From: Bursaphelenchus xylophilus
Taxonomy: Eukaryota; Nematoda; Chromadorea; Rhabditida; Aphelenchoididae
DNA: 64,000 bases
NCBI GenBank assembly: GCA_904066235.2
Contig: CAJFCV020000005.1
Span: forward strand, 992,001-1,056,000
Reading direction: 5' to 3'
Shown here: piece by piece, positions 45,654 to 56,917 of the stretch
Layout: every line of letters begins with the position of its first letter
How positions within the stretch are numbered: position 1 is the stretch's first letter
The notes under the pieces: model-generated
Databases searched by the model: none
Told to the model about the DNA's origin: nothing
The model's input: the letters and a program-made list of their open reading frames with translations, nothing else
Made by a program: the position numbers and the translations under genes

Positions 45654-47532
45654 TTAAGAAGGTTTGTCGGGGTCATTGCAGTAGTCGCCAACACATTGAC
45701 ACTTTTTTCCCTGCATGTTCAATTCAAACCAATCGTTTTTATGCTCAACATTTATCCCATCGCAAGTTGCACGGATCGTTCCCTAAAAATGTAAAGGTTA
45801 CAAGATGCAACAATAACGTCGCCGGCTACAAATTCTGGTATATTTTTCGCACACTTCCAGAAGTCTTAGCAAAAAGGTGTCAATATGAAAGTTGCTTAGA
45901 ATCAATCATTCTATAACCCTGAAAAGGTCCGGAGTCAATCGGGCTACTAATCGAGGAGAAACGAAAAATCTATAAATGTTACAGTACACGTCAAACTGAG
46001 GAGTCCGGTGACCGGAATAGACCCTTTGCTATCCGTTTTTTACACTTCGTCTTGATTTCGCAGAGAAGACAGAGAAAAGTCGCGCAAAAACGTACTCTCT
46101 CGCCCCAAAAATTCCCCATTTCTTCCCCGACAAAACGTTTTTTCGCGTTTTTTTGGCAAATTGCCACTCCATTCACCGGACTGTTTTAGCTTATCTCAGT
46201 TTGACGTGCAGTATGCCTACAGTAAGCCAAAAACATAAAATTTGACCTGCCCATTTTAATACACCAGTAACTACTCAACTACGGTAGGTATTTAAAGTAT
46301 GATACTATTAGCATTTTCACAAAGTGCCGGGACATTTTTTCGCTTTCGCACAGTGCATCTTGAATTTTCGTCGCCAACGCACTGCGGATTTTTGTCTTTG
46401 CGCACCGTGCAAACTTCAAAAAATCCGTTTGCACTGTGCACGTTTTTTGAGCAAAAGCGCGACGGCGCAGTTGGAAAAAAGCTTACGTCACGGCGATATT
46501 CATTAAAAAGGTGAGTGCACGGTGCAAGAACTTTTTCTACAACGTTTGAATGAACTAACCTTCATTCGCTCGAGGAACGTCGGTCGTTTCAAGTTTAGCT
46601 CCTCCTCGGCGCAAGAGGCGGTATCGATCTTCCTTCCTGAAATTTGAAATGACTCATTCGCAATTGCAACAATCCACGTGGTACATACTTTACTATTTAC
46701 TATATATACATATACATATATAGTAAACAACCTACCAAACACCAAAATTCCAGCTTCCACAACCTGTCTCATGCATCCGTATGGGCACCACACAGGAGGA
46801 TTGGAGCGGATTTTACTGCATTTCCCGAACTCCTCTCCTCCCCATCCTGAGAACTCATAAAACAGAACCTGCCCTTCATTGTCCGAGCAAACATAACACC
46901 ATTCACAATCGACTGCGGCTGGAAAATAATCGGAATTGTTCTTGTAATGAACAATACAAAACGGTTCACGAAGATATAGATTTTTGGCGCTAAGACTTTT
47001 CGGGAGAGCGACAGTTCGGGTCAACGATACTATGGACCGTGTCGGTTCGTCGTTGTGTGCATGGAGAGGATATGGGAAGGCCTCGTTAGTAGAAATAATA
47101 GGATTGATTGGGTCCTAGGACAGCTTACCACCTATTTTGAGTTGTTTGACATGTACTCTCATCAACAATATCCAGATAAAAGATATAGGTCATCGTTTTT
47201 AAAAAAATTTTTTGGTCTTTTATATACTACAGTAACACAAGGTAAACAAAAATAATGTTAGTAATGGCTAAGATAAGAAAGAGTGGACATATTGCAAGTC
47301 TTTGCCAAGTCTTCGCCGAGCGCTCGCCGGCCAGCTAACGGCTTTGCCAAGCCTCGTAGGCACATCCTACAACCTTTTTTCGGGTGTCCACCTGCCCTAC
47401 GACCCGTATCGATGGATTGTTGACCCGAACTGTCGTTGACCCAAAAAACCGGGACGAAAAAAAAATTAGAAAGGACTTTGTGGACAAACCTTGCAAACAA
47501 ATGATGACCAGAACCAGATGAACAAGGCGCAT
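45654..47532 (-). CDS. Secreted Ly6/uPAR-like (LU) protein
   Basis: Exons 47532-47490 (signal peptide MRLVHLVLVIICLQ), 46918-46736, 46636-46560, 45782-45654 give 143 aa; all phases agree. After the signal the protein begins VDCEWCYVCSDNEG, as LU domains do (C-x2-C-x2-C), continues with WCPYGCMRQV and DTASCAEEE, and ends KCQCVGDYCNDPDKPS, the LU C-terminal C-C-x4-CN motif. There is no hydrophobic tail, so it is predicted to be secreted, unlike its neighbour at 41599-44618. The first exon ends in one base of a split codon, as in its neighbours. Intron 1 carries family A, intron 3 an inverted-repeat element. Function unknown; nematode LU proteins often modulate receptors. Confidence 0.8.
45982..46213. 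mobile_element. Inverted-repeat element in LU gene intron 3
   Basis: CACGTCAAACTGAG at the left and CTCAGTTTGACGTG at the right are perfect inverted repeats, next to CAGTA and its complement-like GCAGTA. Inner arms with TCCGGTGA / TCACCGGA also pair. Confidence 0.75.
46988..47456. mobile_element. Family A element in LU gene intron 1
   Basis: Opposite orientation to the 26632 copy. Ends GACTTTTCGGGAGAGCGACA and TTGACCC-x8-CCGGGACG; second inner motif GTTCGGGTCAACGATACTA. Full length. Confidence 0.8.
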
Positions 47533-47769
47533 GCTGAAGAAGACCGTTTCGACCGTGCAAAATTTGAATTTCTATGAAAAGTCGGTCTCTCCGGGGTCCG
47601 AAAATTGAACTTCGGTCAACCAACCTCACCCCCGGAATGAAAATTTCCATAAATGAGCAAAATTCGGGTTTTACTCACATCAGATGTTGCACTAAAAGAA
47701 GGAATTGGAAGACGATACTAGACTATCCTCCATTTTCCAGTCGCAGTCGGTTGTTTTTCGTTTTCTGAA
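47533..47769. promoter_or_regulatory. Shared 5' region of a divergent gene pair
   Basis: Only 237 bases separate the start codons of the LU gene (minus) and the claudin-like gene (plus). The sequence CCAACCTCACCCCCGGAAT is also found near 40960, upstream of another secreted-protein gene, which suggests a promoter element; this is an inference. Confidence 0.35.
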
Positions 47770-49071
47770 ATGGGTTATAAGGGGGTGATCGTGATGCCAG
47801 CAAGACGGTGCGGTTACATTAGCCCGATAATGACAGTGTTAGCAGCCATCATCGTCGCCGTCGCCATTGCCCTTCCCATGTGGTTCGTAGATGATGCTCG
47901 AGTCGCGTTTAGTCTTTTTGGATTCACGTGCGACTTCGAAGACTACCCCTGCCAAGTGGCCGTTCGCGTTTATGTGAGTTTGTTAGCTGAAGTGCTAGAC
48001 AGAGTGTTGGCCATAAGTTACGGTCTCTAAGTGGGTCAAATTTCCGCGTCCCGACCAAAAAAAGGTTGTAAGAAGTGCCTATAAGCCCTGGCAAAGCCGT
48101 TGGATGACAGGGGGACGCCCGGCGAAAGCTCAGCGAAGACTTGAAATATATCCATTTCTTTCTAATTTTAGCTATTAATAACGCTAGTTTTCTCAAATCT
48201 GCGGCAAAAACGAAGATCGGCAACTTTTATCCAAACATTAACGATGTGAGCACATGTAGAATGCCTCCAAATAGGTGATAAGTTATCCTAGGCCGATAAA
48301 TCTATCCACAGTACCGTTGACCCGAACTGTTGCTGATCCGAAAGGTCGTGGCGCCCAAAATTTCCACCGTCTGACGCGCTCTCAAAAAAAAAGAAACAAT
48401 TTTTTTCCGGCCCGCGCCCAACTTTGGGTGATTCTTTTTTGATAGGCCAGATCTGCTGCTTAGATGCAGAACCAACATGTTTCTTACGCTGATTTTTTTT
48501 AGAAGAGCCTCGACGACCCATTCCTCTTGGTTACTCGTATATTGATGTTGAGTTGCCTTTCCTCGGCTTGCATGGCGGTTATGGCCTCAACTTGCGCCTG
48601 CACAAGAATGCGAAAGTGGCAGCTGATCAGTGTTCTTTTGACGCTTGTTAGCGCGCTTTTGGCTATCGGTGCACTTGTCTACTTTTTTCTTTTCGTCTCC
48701 GGATACGGTAAGTCTTTTGGGCGAGTACGCTTGGCCCTGATGAAGAAGATATTTTTCCGAGCTTACAATTAGTCCAAAATATTATATGATAAATAAACAC
48801 CTGCCATTTTAAAAACATGAAAAACGTTTTGCATGGCATAAAATGTTACACCTCATTCTTGGTCTTTTTAAGCTGCGAAAAGACATGGTTTTTTTCCCTT
48901 GCTCGGATTTTCTTGCGTATTGTTTCAGGTAGCTTTCGCGTCTACTTATATGACACCGAGCACAAAGGTGGCCTGCGTGCTAGCTTCTACATTGCCGCCG
49001 TTGGGGCTTTTGGTCTTCTGGCTTCGTCGATCTTTGGCACTGTCAACATCTGCTGTTGCCGCCAGCGCTAA
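47770..49071 (+). CDS. Claudin-like four-transmembrane protein
   Basis: Exons 47770-47973, 48503-48707, 48929-49071 give 183 aa; phases agree. Four hydrophobic segments: about residues 20-37 (IMTVLAAIIVAVAIAL), 75-97 (LMLSCLSSACMAVMAS), 107-130 (ISVLLTLVSALLAIGALVYF) and 155-175 (FYIAAVGAFGLLASSIF). The first loop begins with PMWFVDDAR and holds two cysteines (FTCDFEDYPCQ), as in the claudin/PMP22/Clc-like superfamily; the C-terminus has a CCCRQR palmitoylation-like cluster. Such proteins act in junctions or as channel subunits. An internal ATG at 47794 is an alternative start. Intron 1 holds a decayed family A element. AATAAA at 49092-49097. Confidence 0.7.
48047..48353. mobile_element. Family A element, internally deleted, in claudin-like intron 1
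   Basis: CGTCCCGACC at the left is followed directly by the AAAGGTTGTAAGAAGTGCC body, so the rest of the left end is lost; the right end GTTGACCCGAACTGTTGC is kept. Confidence 0.7.
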
Positions 49072-49266
49072 TTATTTCCTTATGTAATCAGAATAAAGTA
49101 ATGATCGTCCTTTTGGTTCAGATGACAAGGGGAGTATCCCATTTTTCTAATTTTTGCTCATACGGCAATCCTCGACATCCACGGAATGATAGGCTGTATA
49201 TGTACTATTGTCATGCTTAAGCAGTCAATAAAAGCACCCACTAATCAAAAAGATGATTTATTTTTC

Positions 49267-49405
49267 AAAAAAAAAACCACGCTTTGAACTTCGCCCTGAG
49301 GCGGACCATAATGCCGGTGCAGGTGGATCTTTGCGGCGCGGGGATATGGTAGATGCCAACGTGGCTCGGACTGTGGTGTTTAATCGGATTTTGCTCTAAA
49401 CGAAT
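49267..49405 (-). pseudogene. Possible 3' exon or captured exon of an unknown gene
   Basis: Minus frame readable as KHHSPSHVGIYHIPAPQRST ... GIMVRLRAKFKAW and ending in a T-rich run just before a minus-strand AATAAA (49262-49257). Codon quality looks like real coding DNA, yet there is no upstream exon, and directly beyond 49405 lies a fragment of another gene in the opposite direction. Confidence 0.35.
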
Positions 49406-49406
49406 A

Positions 49407-49602
49407 CATTCCCTACGGAATTGGCCAACAAACCTACGATTGTTACGCCCCAGGCCGACCGATTTTTGGCGTCTCAAGGGTATCCCGGTGTCTCAACGAT
49501 CGACTTGATCAACCGGATCATCGAGCGATATGACCAATACAAGCAAAGGATAAGATCGAGCGCTAGATTGATCCCATTCACTAAATGTATTATACATTGG
49601 TT
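49407..49602 (+). pseudogene. Fragment of choline-phosphate cytidylyltransferase exon 4
   Basis: Nearly identical to 39755-39960: IPYGIGQQ, then one small deletion that shifts the frame, then [20 protein letters not shown] and the start of the 3' flank (GATTGATCCCA). It lacks the nucleotide-binding exons. It retains the 3' flank but no intron, so the mode of copying cannot be told. Confidence 0.9.
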
Positions 49603-49608
49603 GAACCT

Positions 49609-50193
49609 GAACTCTACCCCTTTTCTGAACTTTACCCCTTTTTCAACTCTACCCCTTTTTGAACTTTACCCCTCCAGAACTTTACCCCTTTTTCAACTCT
49701 ACCCCTTGAATGAACTTTACCCCTTTTTTAACACTACCCCTCATTTTGAAAATTGAAAATAATAAGGTGGTGACATCTTATACGATGAAAAATTTTTTCA
49801 AATTGAAAATAATAAGGTGTGACACCTTATACGATGAAAATTTTTTTCAAATTGAAAATAATAAGGTGTGACACCTTATACGATGAAAAATTTTTTTAAA
49901 TTGAAAATAATAAGGTGTGACACCTTATTGATAATATTATTTTCAATTTGAAAAAAATTTTCATCGTGTAAGATGTCACACCTGATTTTTCTCAATTTGA
50001 AAAAAATTTTCATCGTATAAGATGTCACATCTTATTTTTTCAATTTTCAAAATGGGGTAGTGTTCAAAAAGGGGTAGAGTTCAGATTTTTTGGCGAAAAT
50101 AAAAAAAGGGGTAGAGTTCAGCCTTTTTTGGGGTAGAGTTGAAAAAGGGGTAAAGTTCAGATTGGGGTAAAGTTCAGAAAAGGGGTAGAGTTC
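49609..50193. repeat. Foldback element built from short repeats
   Basis: Left part: repeated GAACT(C/T)TACCCCTTTTT words; middle: 45-50-base units with AAAATAATAAGGTGTGACAC and CTTATACGATGAAAA, about four copies; right part: the complements, ending GGGGTAGAGTTC. The whole folds on itself. Confidence 0.8.
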
Positions 50194-50643
50194 TGCCGCA
50201 ACGGTAGGCATTTCCGAACAAATCATGAAGAATATTTTCGGGTTAAATAATGCGGTCAGAATTTACAGGATGGGGCATCTTTGTGGCCCGATTTGAATTG
50301 GCGATAACTTCTTTAATTTTTGGCCAAATCTTAAAATTCTTTTTTTCTCTGAATCCTCAGACAACCCCATTTTGTTTGAGGCCAAATGCATTCCCGGTCG
50401 CAATCGATGGAATTCATAAAAGAAAACACCTCGGAGCGACAACAACAATCTGAAAATGGATAAAGGCCCCAAAGCCGAAGTTGTGAGCTCAAACTTTGAA
50501 GAGTTGATGTGCGACCCTAGGCCGAAGTGTGCGCAAAATAAAAAAATATGCCTTTCATATAAATCACATCAATTTTCTATCCAAACTCAAAGGCCTGGCA
50601 AAGCACTTGGTTTTATTCAAAAATTTTCCGTATCTCTTGCAAT
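50194..50643. other. 3' flank of the secreted-protein gene, start of segmental duplication
   Basis: No gene seen. From about 50520 the sequence matches 55070 onward (CAAACTCAAAGGCCTGGCAA), marking the left edge of the duplicated segment. Confidence 0.5.
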
Positions 50644-53600
50644 TCAGAAGCCGCAGAAATTCAAGACAAAAGCGAAAGCTCCCTTGAATCCGCAGAAGAT
50701 AAAGTTAAAGTTGCATGGGCCCGGCTGAGGGGCTACAGTTGGTTGAGGTTTTGTTGGGGATGTCTCACTCGTAACTGTAGATGCGGCTGTTGTTTGCGGT
50801 TTTGATGGAGATGTTGCACTTGTAACTGTAGTTGTGGTCGTTGTAGGGGGAGCTCCATTGTGGATAAATTTGATGTGAATATTGTCTGGGTCAAGTTCTT
50901 GGTTGTCCAACGAACATTGAGTAGTACGAAGGAGGTGTTTCTGGAAAAAACTGTTTGTAGCTGGGAAGTTCTGAATGACAAGAAATAGGCTCAGATTTGG
51001 AAAGAACGTCGAGGCATTCGGCGAGATAGAGCACAAAGTTCGGAAAACGAACAGAGAGGAAAATGCTCTCTGATCGTCCCGACTTTCGGGTTGACGACAG
51101 TTCCGATCAGCACAAAATCGATCGATACGGGGCGCAGGGCAGGTGCATACACCAAAGAAGGTTGTAGGAAGTGCCTACGATGCCTGGCAAAGCCGTTGGA
51201 TGGTCGGCGGAGGCTCGGCGAAGACTTGCAATATGCCCACTATTTCTAACTTTGGCTATTTCTAACGCTAGGTTTCTTTACCCTGAGTTATTAGGTCTAG
51301 AAGTATGACTCCGCCGTTTTTTTTGTTTTGCATTTTTTTACAGGTTGCAGTAAGGTTTAAAAATTTCTTTTGAGATCCTCTGAAAGAGCTTTCAAAACGC
51401 TATCTACTGATGTATGCTTTGTATAGTAGGGCTTGACATAGCGGTTTTTATGAAGCTTCAAAGATGACCAACTTCGTCTCTGGAAAATCGTCATTTGCGG
51501 GAAATTTTACCCTGCACGTGTAACGCGAGGGAAAACGTTTTTAATGCATCAATTGCTTAGAGAGGCTTACGTTAGTTGTGCTTAGTGAGAAAAAATCCGT
51601 GGGGAATGGGTTTAACGGTTCTAGCCCTGTGATTTTCAAACCCATCTAAAAAAATTGAAGATGGTACAAAACGATGCCCATACACAAAAAAAGTTGGCCG
51701 TGGTGCTCAAAGTGCCACAGTAAGGAGTTTCACTCAGTTTGCAACGAATTGAAAAGATCCAGAGAGAACGGACTTGGGTGTCTTATGGAATGACCTACAA
51801 CAATATAGAGAACTTGCGAAATTTTGATAGGCAGACCAAAAGAAAGCTATTTTTGCATCGTTTTATGGCCACAGACAAAAAACCCAGCGACTTTGAGAAC
51901 CCGAAGCGCATGCGACCGCATAGTCTAACATTACCGGTAAGAAAGCATTGCGCTGTATATGATGACATAAACAAGTTGTTCTTCACTGTAAGCTCTTGAA
52001 ACTCGGTAAAACGGTTACTGGCCTCCGTTGACAACAATGGCCGATGCAATTGAACGGAGAGCTATGACTAAAGCGGGCGGAATGACCAATTTTTATTTTG
52101 CTGCATGATCACGCTATAACCCATGTTGATAAACTGGTCAAGGACACCCCAGAACAGCTAGGATGGGAGGTCCTGCCTCACCCGCTATACTCTACTGACA
52201 ACGAGCTTTCAGATAAGCACTTATTTCCACCGATAACACACGACCTGAGGCAGCAGCGCTTCGCTAAACACAATGATGCCAAAAATTAGGTTGATATTTG
52301 GATGGCTTCAAAACAGCCAAAAAATTTTTTTGGTGGATTGAAAAGTTGACCAAATTACGGAAACACCTCGTAATTAATAGTAGAATATAAAATTGGATGA
52401 GGTTTAAGGTAAAAATTTTTTGCTATGATCAAAACAATCAGCAGAAAAAAACGGCGGAGTCATACTTCTAAACCTAATAGTATAACGTATAAAAGACTAA
52501 ATTTGCGGCAAAAAAAGAAGATCCGTAACCTTTTTCTAGATATTATTGATGTGAGTACATGTAAAATACCTCCAAATAGGTGTTAGGCTATCCATTAATA
52601 GGTAAAATTAGAAAAAGTGGACATATTGCAAGTCTCCGCCAAGCCTTCGCCGAGCATCCGCCGACTATCCAACGGCTCTGCCAGGCCTCGTAGGCACTTC
52701 CTACAACCTTTTTTGGTGGATTCACCTGACCTACGCCCTATATTGATCGATCGACTTTGCGCTGATCTGAACTGTCGTCAACCCGAAAAGTCGGGACGTG
52801 TACTCCCCTTGCTAGCAGAAACGATCAAAATTAGGTCGAGAATGGGCAAAGCACTCCCTCTGTTGAGGCAGCAATAAGTGCCTTACCAACGAAAAGTAGA
52901 CGGTTTCCTGCATGCCATCTCTCTCATAAACCTCAAATGGAAGCACACTGCAATCCTCAAATTTCAGAGTAACATCGGTCGTCTCATTTTTGACGACTGA
53001 TTCCGCCGTGTTCTTGGCTTGTCTGCATTTGCCATTATCTTCAAAAAAGACGTAGTTTATGTCCGAGCGGAAGGTAAGGTCTTTGTATCCGTCCGGTAGG
53101 ACGACATTATCCTCTTTATCCTCACATATGCGCGTTACCTCGACCCCAGGATTCGCGCGGCTGGTGCGGTATAGCCACATGTAAGAGCCGAAATAATATG
53201 CTTCTGCCAACCATGGCCCATAGGAACCTGGAACGAGAGAATGGCCGAAAGATTACAGTGCTTACACAAAGGCGTAAGAAGGTTGTCATATGCCCGCAAA
53301 AGCGACATAAACTCATTATTGGGAAATTTAGACCATCCGAAGCATGTCACGACAATTGATCCGTCCGGATAGGTCCAGATATTCGATTTGAGAGTGCCAG
53401 TGAAGTTGCCATCGTGGATCTCGTACAGTTCATCGCTAAAAAGAGAGAAAAAATCTTGAAAAGCCCGGGAAAATAGTGAGCGCAATGTCGCGGCGCCGCG
53501 CGGCAACCCAGGGAGTCTCCCACCTCCTTTCGGCACTTCGTCCACCTAGTATCGGTTGAATTTAAACGAAATGTCAAAAATGAATTTTTCATGTGTTTTT

Positions 53601-53982
53601 CCGACAGAAAAATATTTTTCTCGGAATTGCCTTATTTCTTTTGTGAATTTTGACACTTTGTTTGGACGAAATTCAGAAGTGGGCGGGAGACATTTTTGTT
53701 CAAAATATTTTGGGTTGCCGTGCGCCGATCGCATCGTTGAATTGAAAAGCTATTTTATTTTACCGCGACACAATCGCACACATTCGTCTTTACGGCGAAC
53801 AAAACCTACTCCATAGCCGATCCATTCGAACTCAACATATAGCTGTGCTCTCGAACCCTTACTTCTTCTTTTTTGTAATGACGAACCTCCAACGCATTCG
53901 GTCGAAAATCCGGAGGGAAGAACGCAATCAATGAAGAACAGTTCAGGAGCACGGAATACAACACTGTTAAATTGGCCTCCAT
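50644..53982 (-). CDS. Unrecognised secreted Cys/Thr-rich protein, copy 1 (intact)
   Basis: Exons 53982-53810, 53435-53266, 53227-52887, 50940-50644 give 326 aa; all phases agree and all junctions are matched in copy 2. N-terminal signal peptide (MEANLTVLYSVLLNCSSLIA), then a domain with NIWTYPDGSIVVTCFGW, LLTPLC, YYFGSYMWLYRTS, ICEDKED, FFEDNGKCRQA, VTLKFEDCSVLPFEVYERDG; about eight cysteines. The last exon has RTTQCSLDNQE, a Thr/Pro/Ser-rich mucin-like linker (TTTTTTVTSATSPSKP), and an odd Cys/Phe-rich end (PCNFNFIFCGFKGAFAF). I do not know the family. Intron 2 is only 38 bases. Intron 1 has a family B remnant; intron 3 (52886-50941) holds family A with a mariner in it. Confidence 0.75.
51291..52477 (+). 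mobile_element. Mariner element, degenerate (1187 bp)
   Basis: Terminal inverted repeats TTAGGTCTAGAAGTATGACT and its complement (one mismatch), with TA on both sides (51289-51290, 52478-52479). The host sequence left and right joins as in the uninterrupted family A copy near 26850. It encodes broken transposase pieces. Confidence 0.92.
51739..52289 (+). pseudogene. Mariner transposase remnant
   Basis: Fragments NIENLRNFDRQTKRKLFLHR and KKPSDFENPKRMRP resemble the middle of mariner transposases, and HVDKLVKDTPEQLGWEVLPH the D34D region (usual D-N-A-x-PH-V start replaced by HDHAITHV). Frameshifts and stops separate the parts; the catalytic triad is not intact. Confidence 0.8.
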
Positions 53983-54231
53983 AACTTGTATGTGATTCGG
54001 ATTGTTGTAAATTTAAGCCATTTATAATACGAGGTTGCGGGAATTTAATTAAGACTGCCCCGAAAATGAATTTAGATGTGGATTGGCAAATTAATTGGGG
54101 TCAAAAAGGGCCGAATGAGATGATTTGCATTTTACAGTAGGCAATCACGAACAGCTGCATGTATCACAAAATCATCGTCTTCTTTTAAGCGCTGTGGCCT
54201 TATATCACTCTGTCGGAAAAATAGTGGGTCG

Positions 54232-55070
54232 CTGAGCCAATCGCATCGCTGAAGTGAAAGGCAATTTGATTTTTGTGAGAAACCGAAAGTCCACTTGGCA
54301 CTGTGCAGTTTCTTCCTTTTTGCACCGTGCAATGCGAAAATAATATTTTTTCTTCGAAAAATATTATTTTAGTGTCGACAAGCTGAATTCAGATGAAATA
54401 CAGACAGACAGAGCACGCAAACATTAACTCAATGTCATTTTAATATTTTTAATGCGTTTTCAGGCGATTTCATTGGATTTTGCTTTAGTTTCACACTAAA
54501 ATAGTATTTCTCAAAAAAATATATATTATTTTCGCCTTTCGAGCTGCGCCCGACCCTTCTCGGCTTGCGGCGACATTTTATACGGTGAAACCTTTACGCT
54601 TTCAACCTTTTCGCTTTTTACAGAAACGTGCCCTGTAGGTTTTTTCTGGAAACACTCTGGGAAGAAGCTAGCGTCACTCTAGATTCAGAAAAACCACATT
54701 GAGACTGAAATGGTTGATTCCGGCGGAAGATATACTCAATTTTGGGCAAAAAATTGGTCGAAATTTAAAATTTAATTTCCAAAAGTCGATAACTAATCCC
54801 GTAGTGGTCCGATTTGGACAGTTCTTGGATGTAACAGTAGTAGGAGTGTTAGACCTTAACTCAGGGGTAGTTTCTAATTTACAGGTCGTTAGCAAAATTT
54901 TATAAGGGTTATGTCAACTGGGGGTACTTTTTAGGACATTTTTTTGTCATAAGTCCCAAATAACGCTTCGATGGGCTGAACCACTATTATGCCGTTACTC
55001 AGTAGGGTACCCTCTTTCATTTCTGCATGGAGGTGCCGACTCGTCCGGAAAGGGTTAAAGAAGTTGGTCG
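54232..55070. other. Spacer between the two duplicated copies
   Basis: Family B end at 54215, a GCACTGTGC / GCACCGTGC pair at 54298-54330, otherwise no element or gene I can name. Confidence 0.4.
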
Positions 55071-55375
55071 AAATTGACCAAAGTGTGTGCAAAATTAAAA
55101 AAAAAAATTTTTTAGCGGTCGCATTTCAAACTCCCTTGTAAATACTGCTTTCATATCAATCCCATAAATTTTCTGTCCAAACTCAAAGGCCTGGCAAAGC
55201 ACTTGGTTTTATTCAAAAAATTTCCGTATCTCTTGCAATTCAGTAGCCGCAGAAATTCAAGACGAAAGCGAAAGCTCCCTTGAATCCGCAGAAGATAAAG
55301 TTAAAGTTGCATGGGCCCGGCTGAGGGGCTACAGTTGGTTGAGGCTTTTTTGGGGATGTTTCACTCGTAACTGTA

Positions 55376-56917
55376 CAGTGGCGGTCAAAAAAAACGGCCA
55401 CCCCAAGATGATGCGCTCTAACGCAGAAGAGAGTGGTCGTAGGAAGATAAATATGGTATCATTGTAAAGCTTATGGAATACTAAGACGTGTGACTATACG
55501 CTTGTGGTACTATAGTGCTGGCCTAGCACGTACTGGGGCAATATGTTCTTCTGGCCTGGTCAAAAAAAATGGCCACCCATAATTATTTTGCTTTAAACGC
55601 GGTGTATGTTAGAAATTGCCGCCATATGGAACTGGACTAGGATAGCTATATCAATACACACCAATTCCAGTATTTTTTACTTTTTACATATGCCCTCAGG
55701 CATCAGTCAAGGTTGATGACCTTGTTCATGGTTAAGGCCCGGCCAAAATTTTTTTCGGGTTTGTGCCGTTGTTTTGATAATCCGAAGCAATACTGTAGAC
55801 GGTATTGATCGTATTCGTGTGTAAGACTGCCCACTTTTGCCAAAATTGCGCCCCTTATGAGAAGAAAACTCAAAAAATGGAATTTTTTGACCTAATTTTC
55901 TCCAAAAATCCGTTTTGGAGGCCGCTAAACAATGAATGTAGAACCTTAAACAGGTTTTATTTGTACAAGAACATCCTGAACATTTGTTTTAACACGGCAC
56001 CGATTAAAGGAAACGACCGCCCGAAACGACAGATACCGTTTTGTTACAGTTTTCGACTTCATGAAGTAATCATGAATTTTGTCCGGTTCCGAAACCTCGT
56101 TGAATAGAAATTAGAATATAGTATCGCATTTGTGGCGTAGTTGAGATACCACTTAATCATTTAAAGATAAATATGAGCCCCTAAAGCGAAAATTCGGGTT
56201 GCAGGCCTTGACAAAGTTTATGACTATTTCCTGAAGTCGAAAACTGTAACAAAACGGTATCTGTCGTTTCGGACGGTCGTTTCCTTTAACCGGTGCCGTG
56301 TTAAAACAAATGTCCATGATGTTCTTGTAGAAATAAAGTCTGTTTAAGATTCTACATTCATTGTTTAGCGGCCTCCAAAACGGATTTTTGGAGAAAATTA
56401 GGTCAAAAAATTCCATTTTTTGAGTTTTCTTATCAAAAGAGGCGCAATTTTGGCAAAAGTGGGCAGTCTTACACACGAATACGATCAATACCGTCTACAG
56501 TATTGCTTCGGATTATCAAAACAACGGCACAAACCCGAAAAAAATTTTGGCCGGGCCTTAACCATGAACAAGGTCATCAACCTTGACTGATGCCTGAGGG
56601 CATATGTAAAAAGTAAAAAATACTGGAATTGGTGTGTATTGATATAGCTATCCTAGTCCAGTTCCATATGGCGGCAATTTCTAACATACACCGCGTTTAA
56701 AGCAAAATAATTATGGGTGGCCATTTTTTTTGACCAGGCCAGAAGAACATATTGCCCCAGTACGTGCTAGGCCAGCACTACAGTACCACAAGCGTATAGT
56801 CACACGTCTTAGTATTCCATCAGCTTTACAATGATACCATATTTATCTTTTCACGACCACTCTCTTCTGCGTTAGAGCGCATCATCTTGGGGTGGCCGTT
56901 TTTTTTGACCGCCACTG
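55376..56917. mobile_element. Palindromic Tc1-like element (1542 bp)
   Basis: Ends CAGTGGCGGTCAAAA and its complement, TA on both sides (55374-55375, 56918-56919). Left and right halves are inverted copies over about 750 bases each (for example TGCCCACTTTTGCCAAAATT near 55825 and the complement near 56455), centre near 56140. Copy 1 of the host gene shows the empty site near 50779 (AACTGTAGATG). Confidence 0.93.

Larger units (their letters stand above)
51075..52798. mobile_element. Family A element with a nested mariner
   Basis: Best ends of the family: left CGTCCCGACTTTCGGGTTGA, right TCAACCCGAAAAGTCGGGAC; the inverted part extends for about 60 bases including GATCGATAC. Its body is interrupted at a TA by the mariner 51291-52477; without that it is about 535 bases. 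Confidence 0.85.

Noticed and set aside
45789..45916. Extra LU exon upstream of the last exon at 45782
   Set aside because: A ccttttcag|GGTTATAGAATG acceptor exists near 45925, but every frame meets a stop before a usable donor, and the join 46560 to 45782 is already in phase.
53546..53816. Frames in intron 1 of the secreted-protein gene, copy 1
   Set aside because: The region is absent from copy 2's intron, carries a family B-like start, and is best explained as an insertion.
55805..56488. Two similar open frames (about 100 codons) facing each other
   Set aside because: They are the same sequence in the two arms of the palindromic element. No transposase motif is visible, so I do not call a gene.
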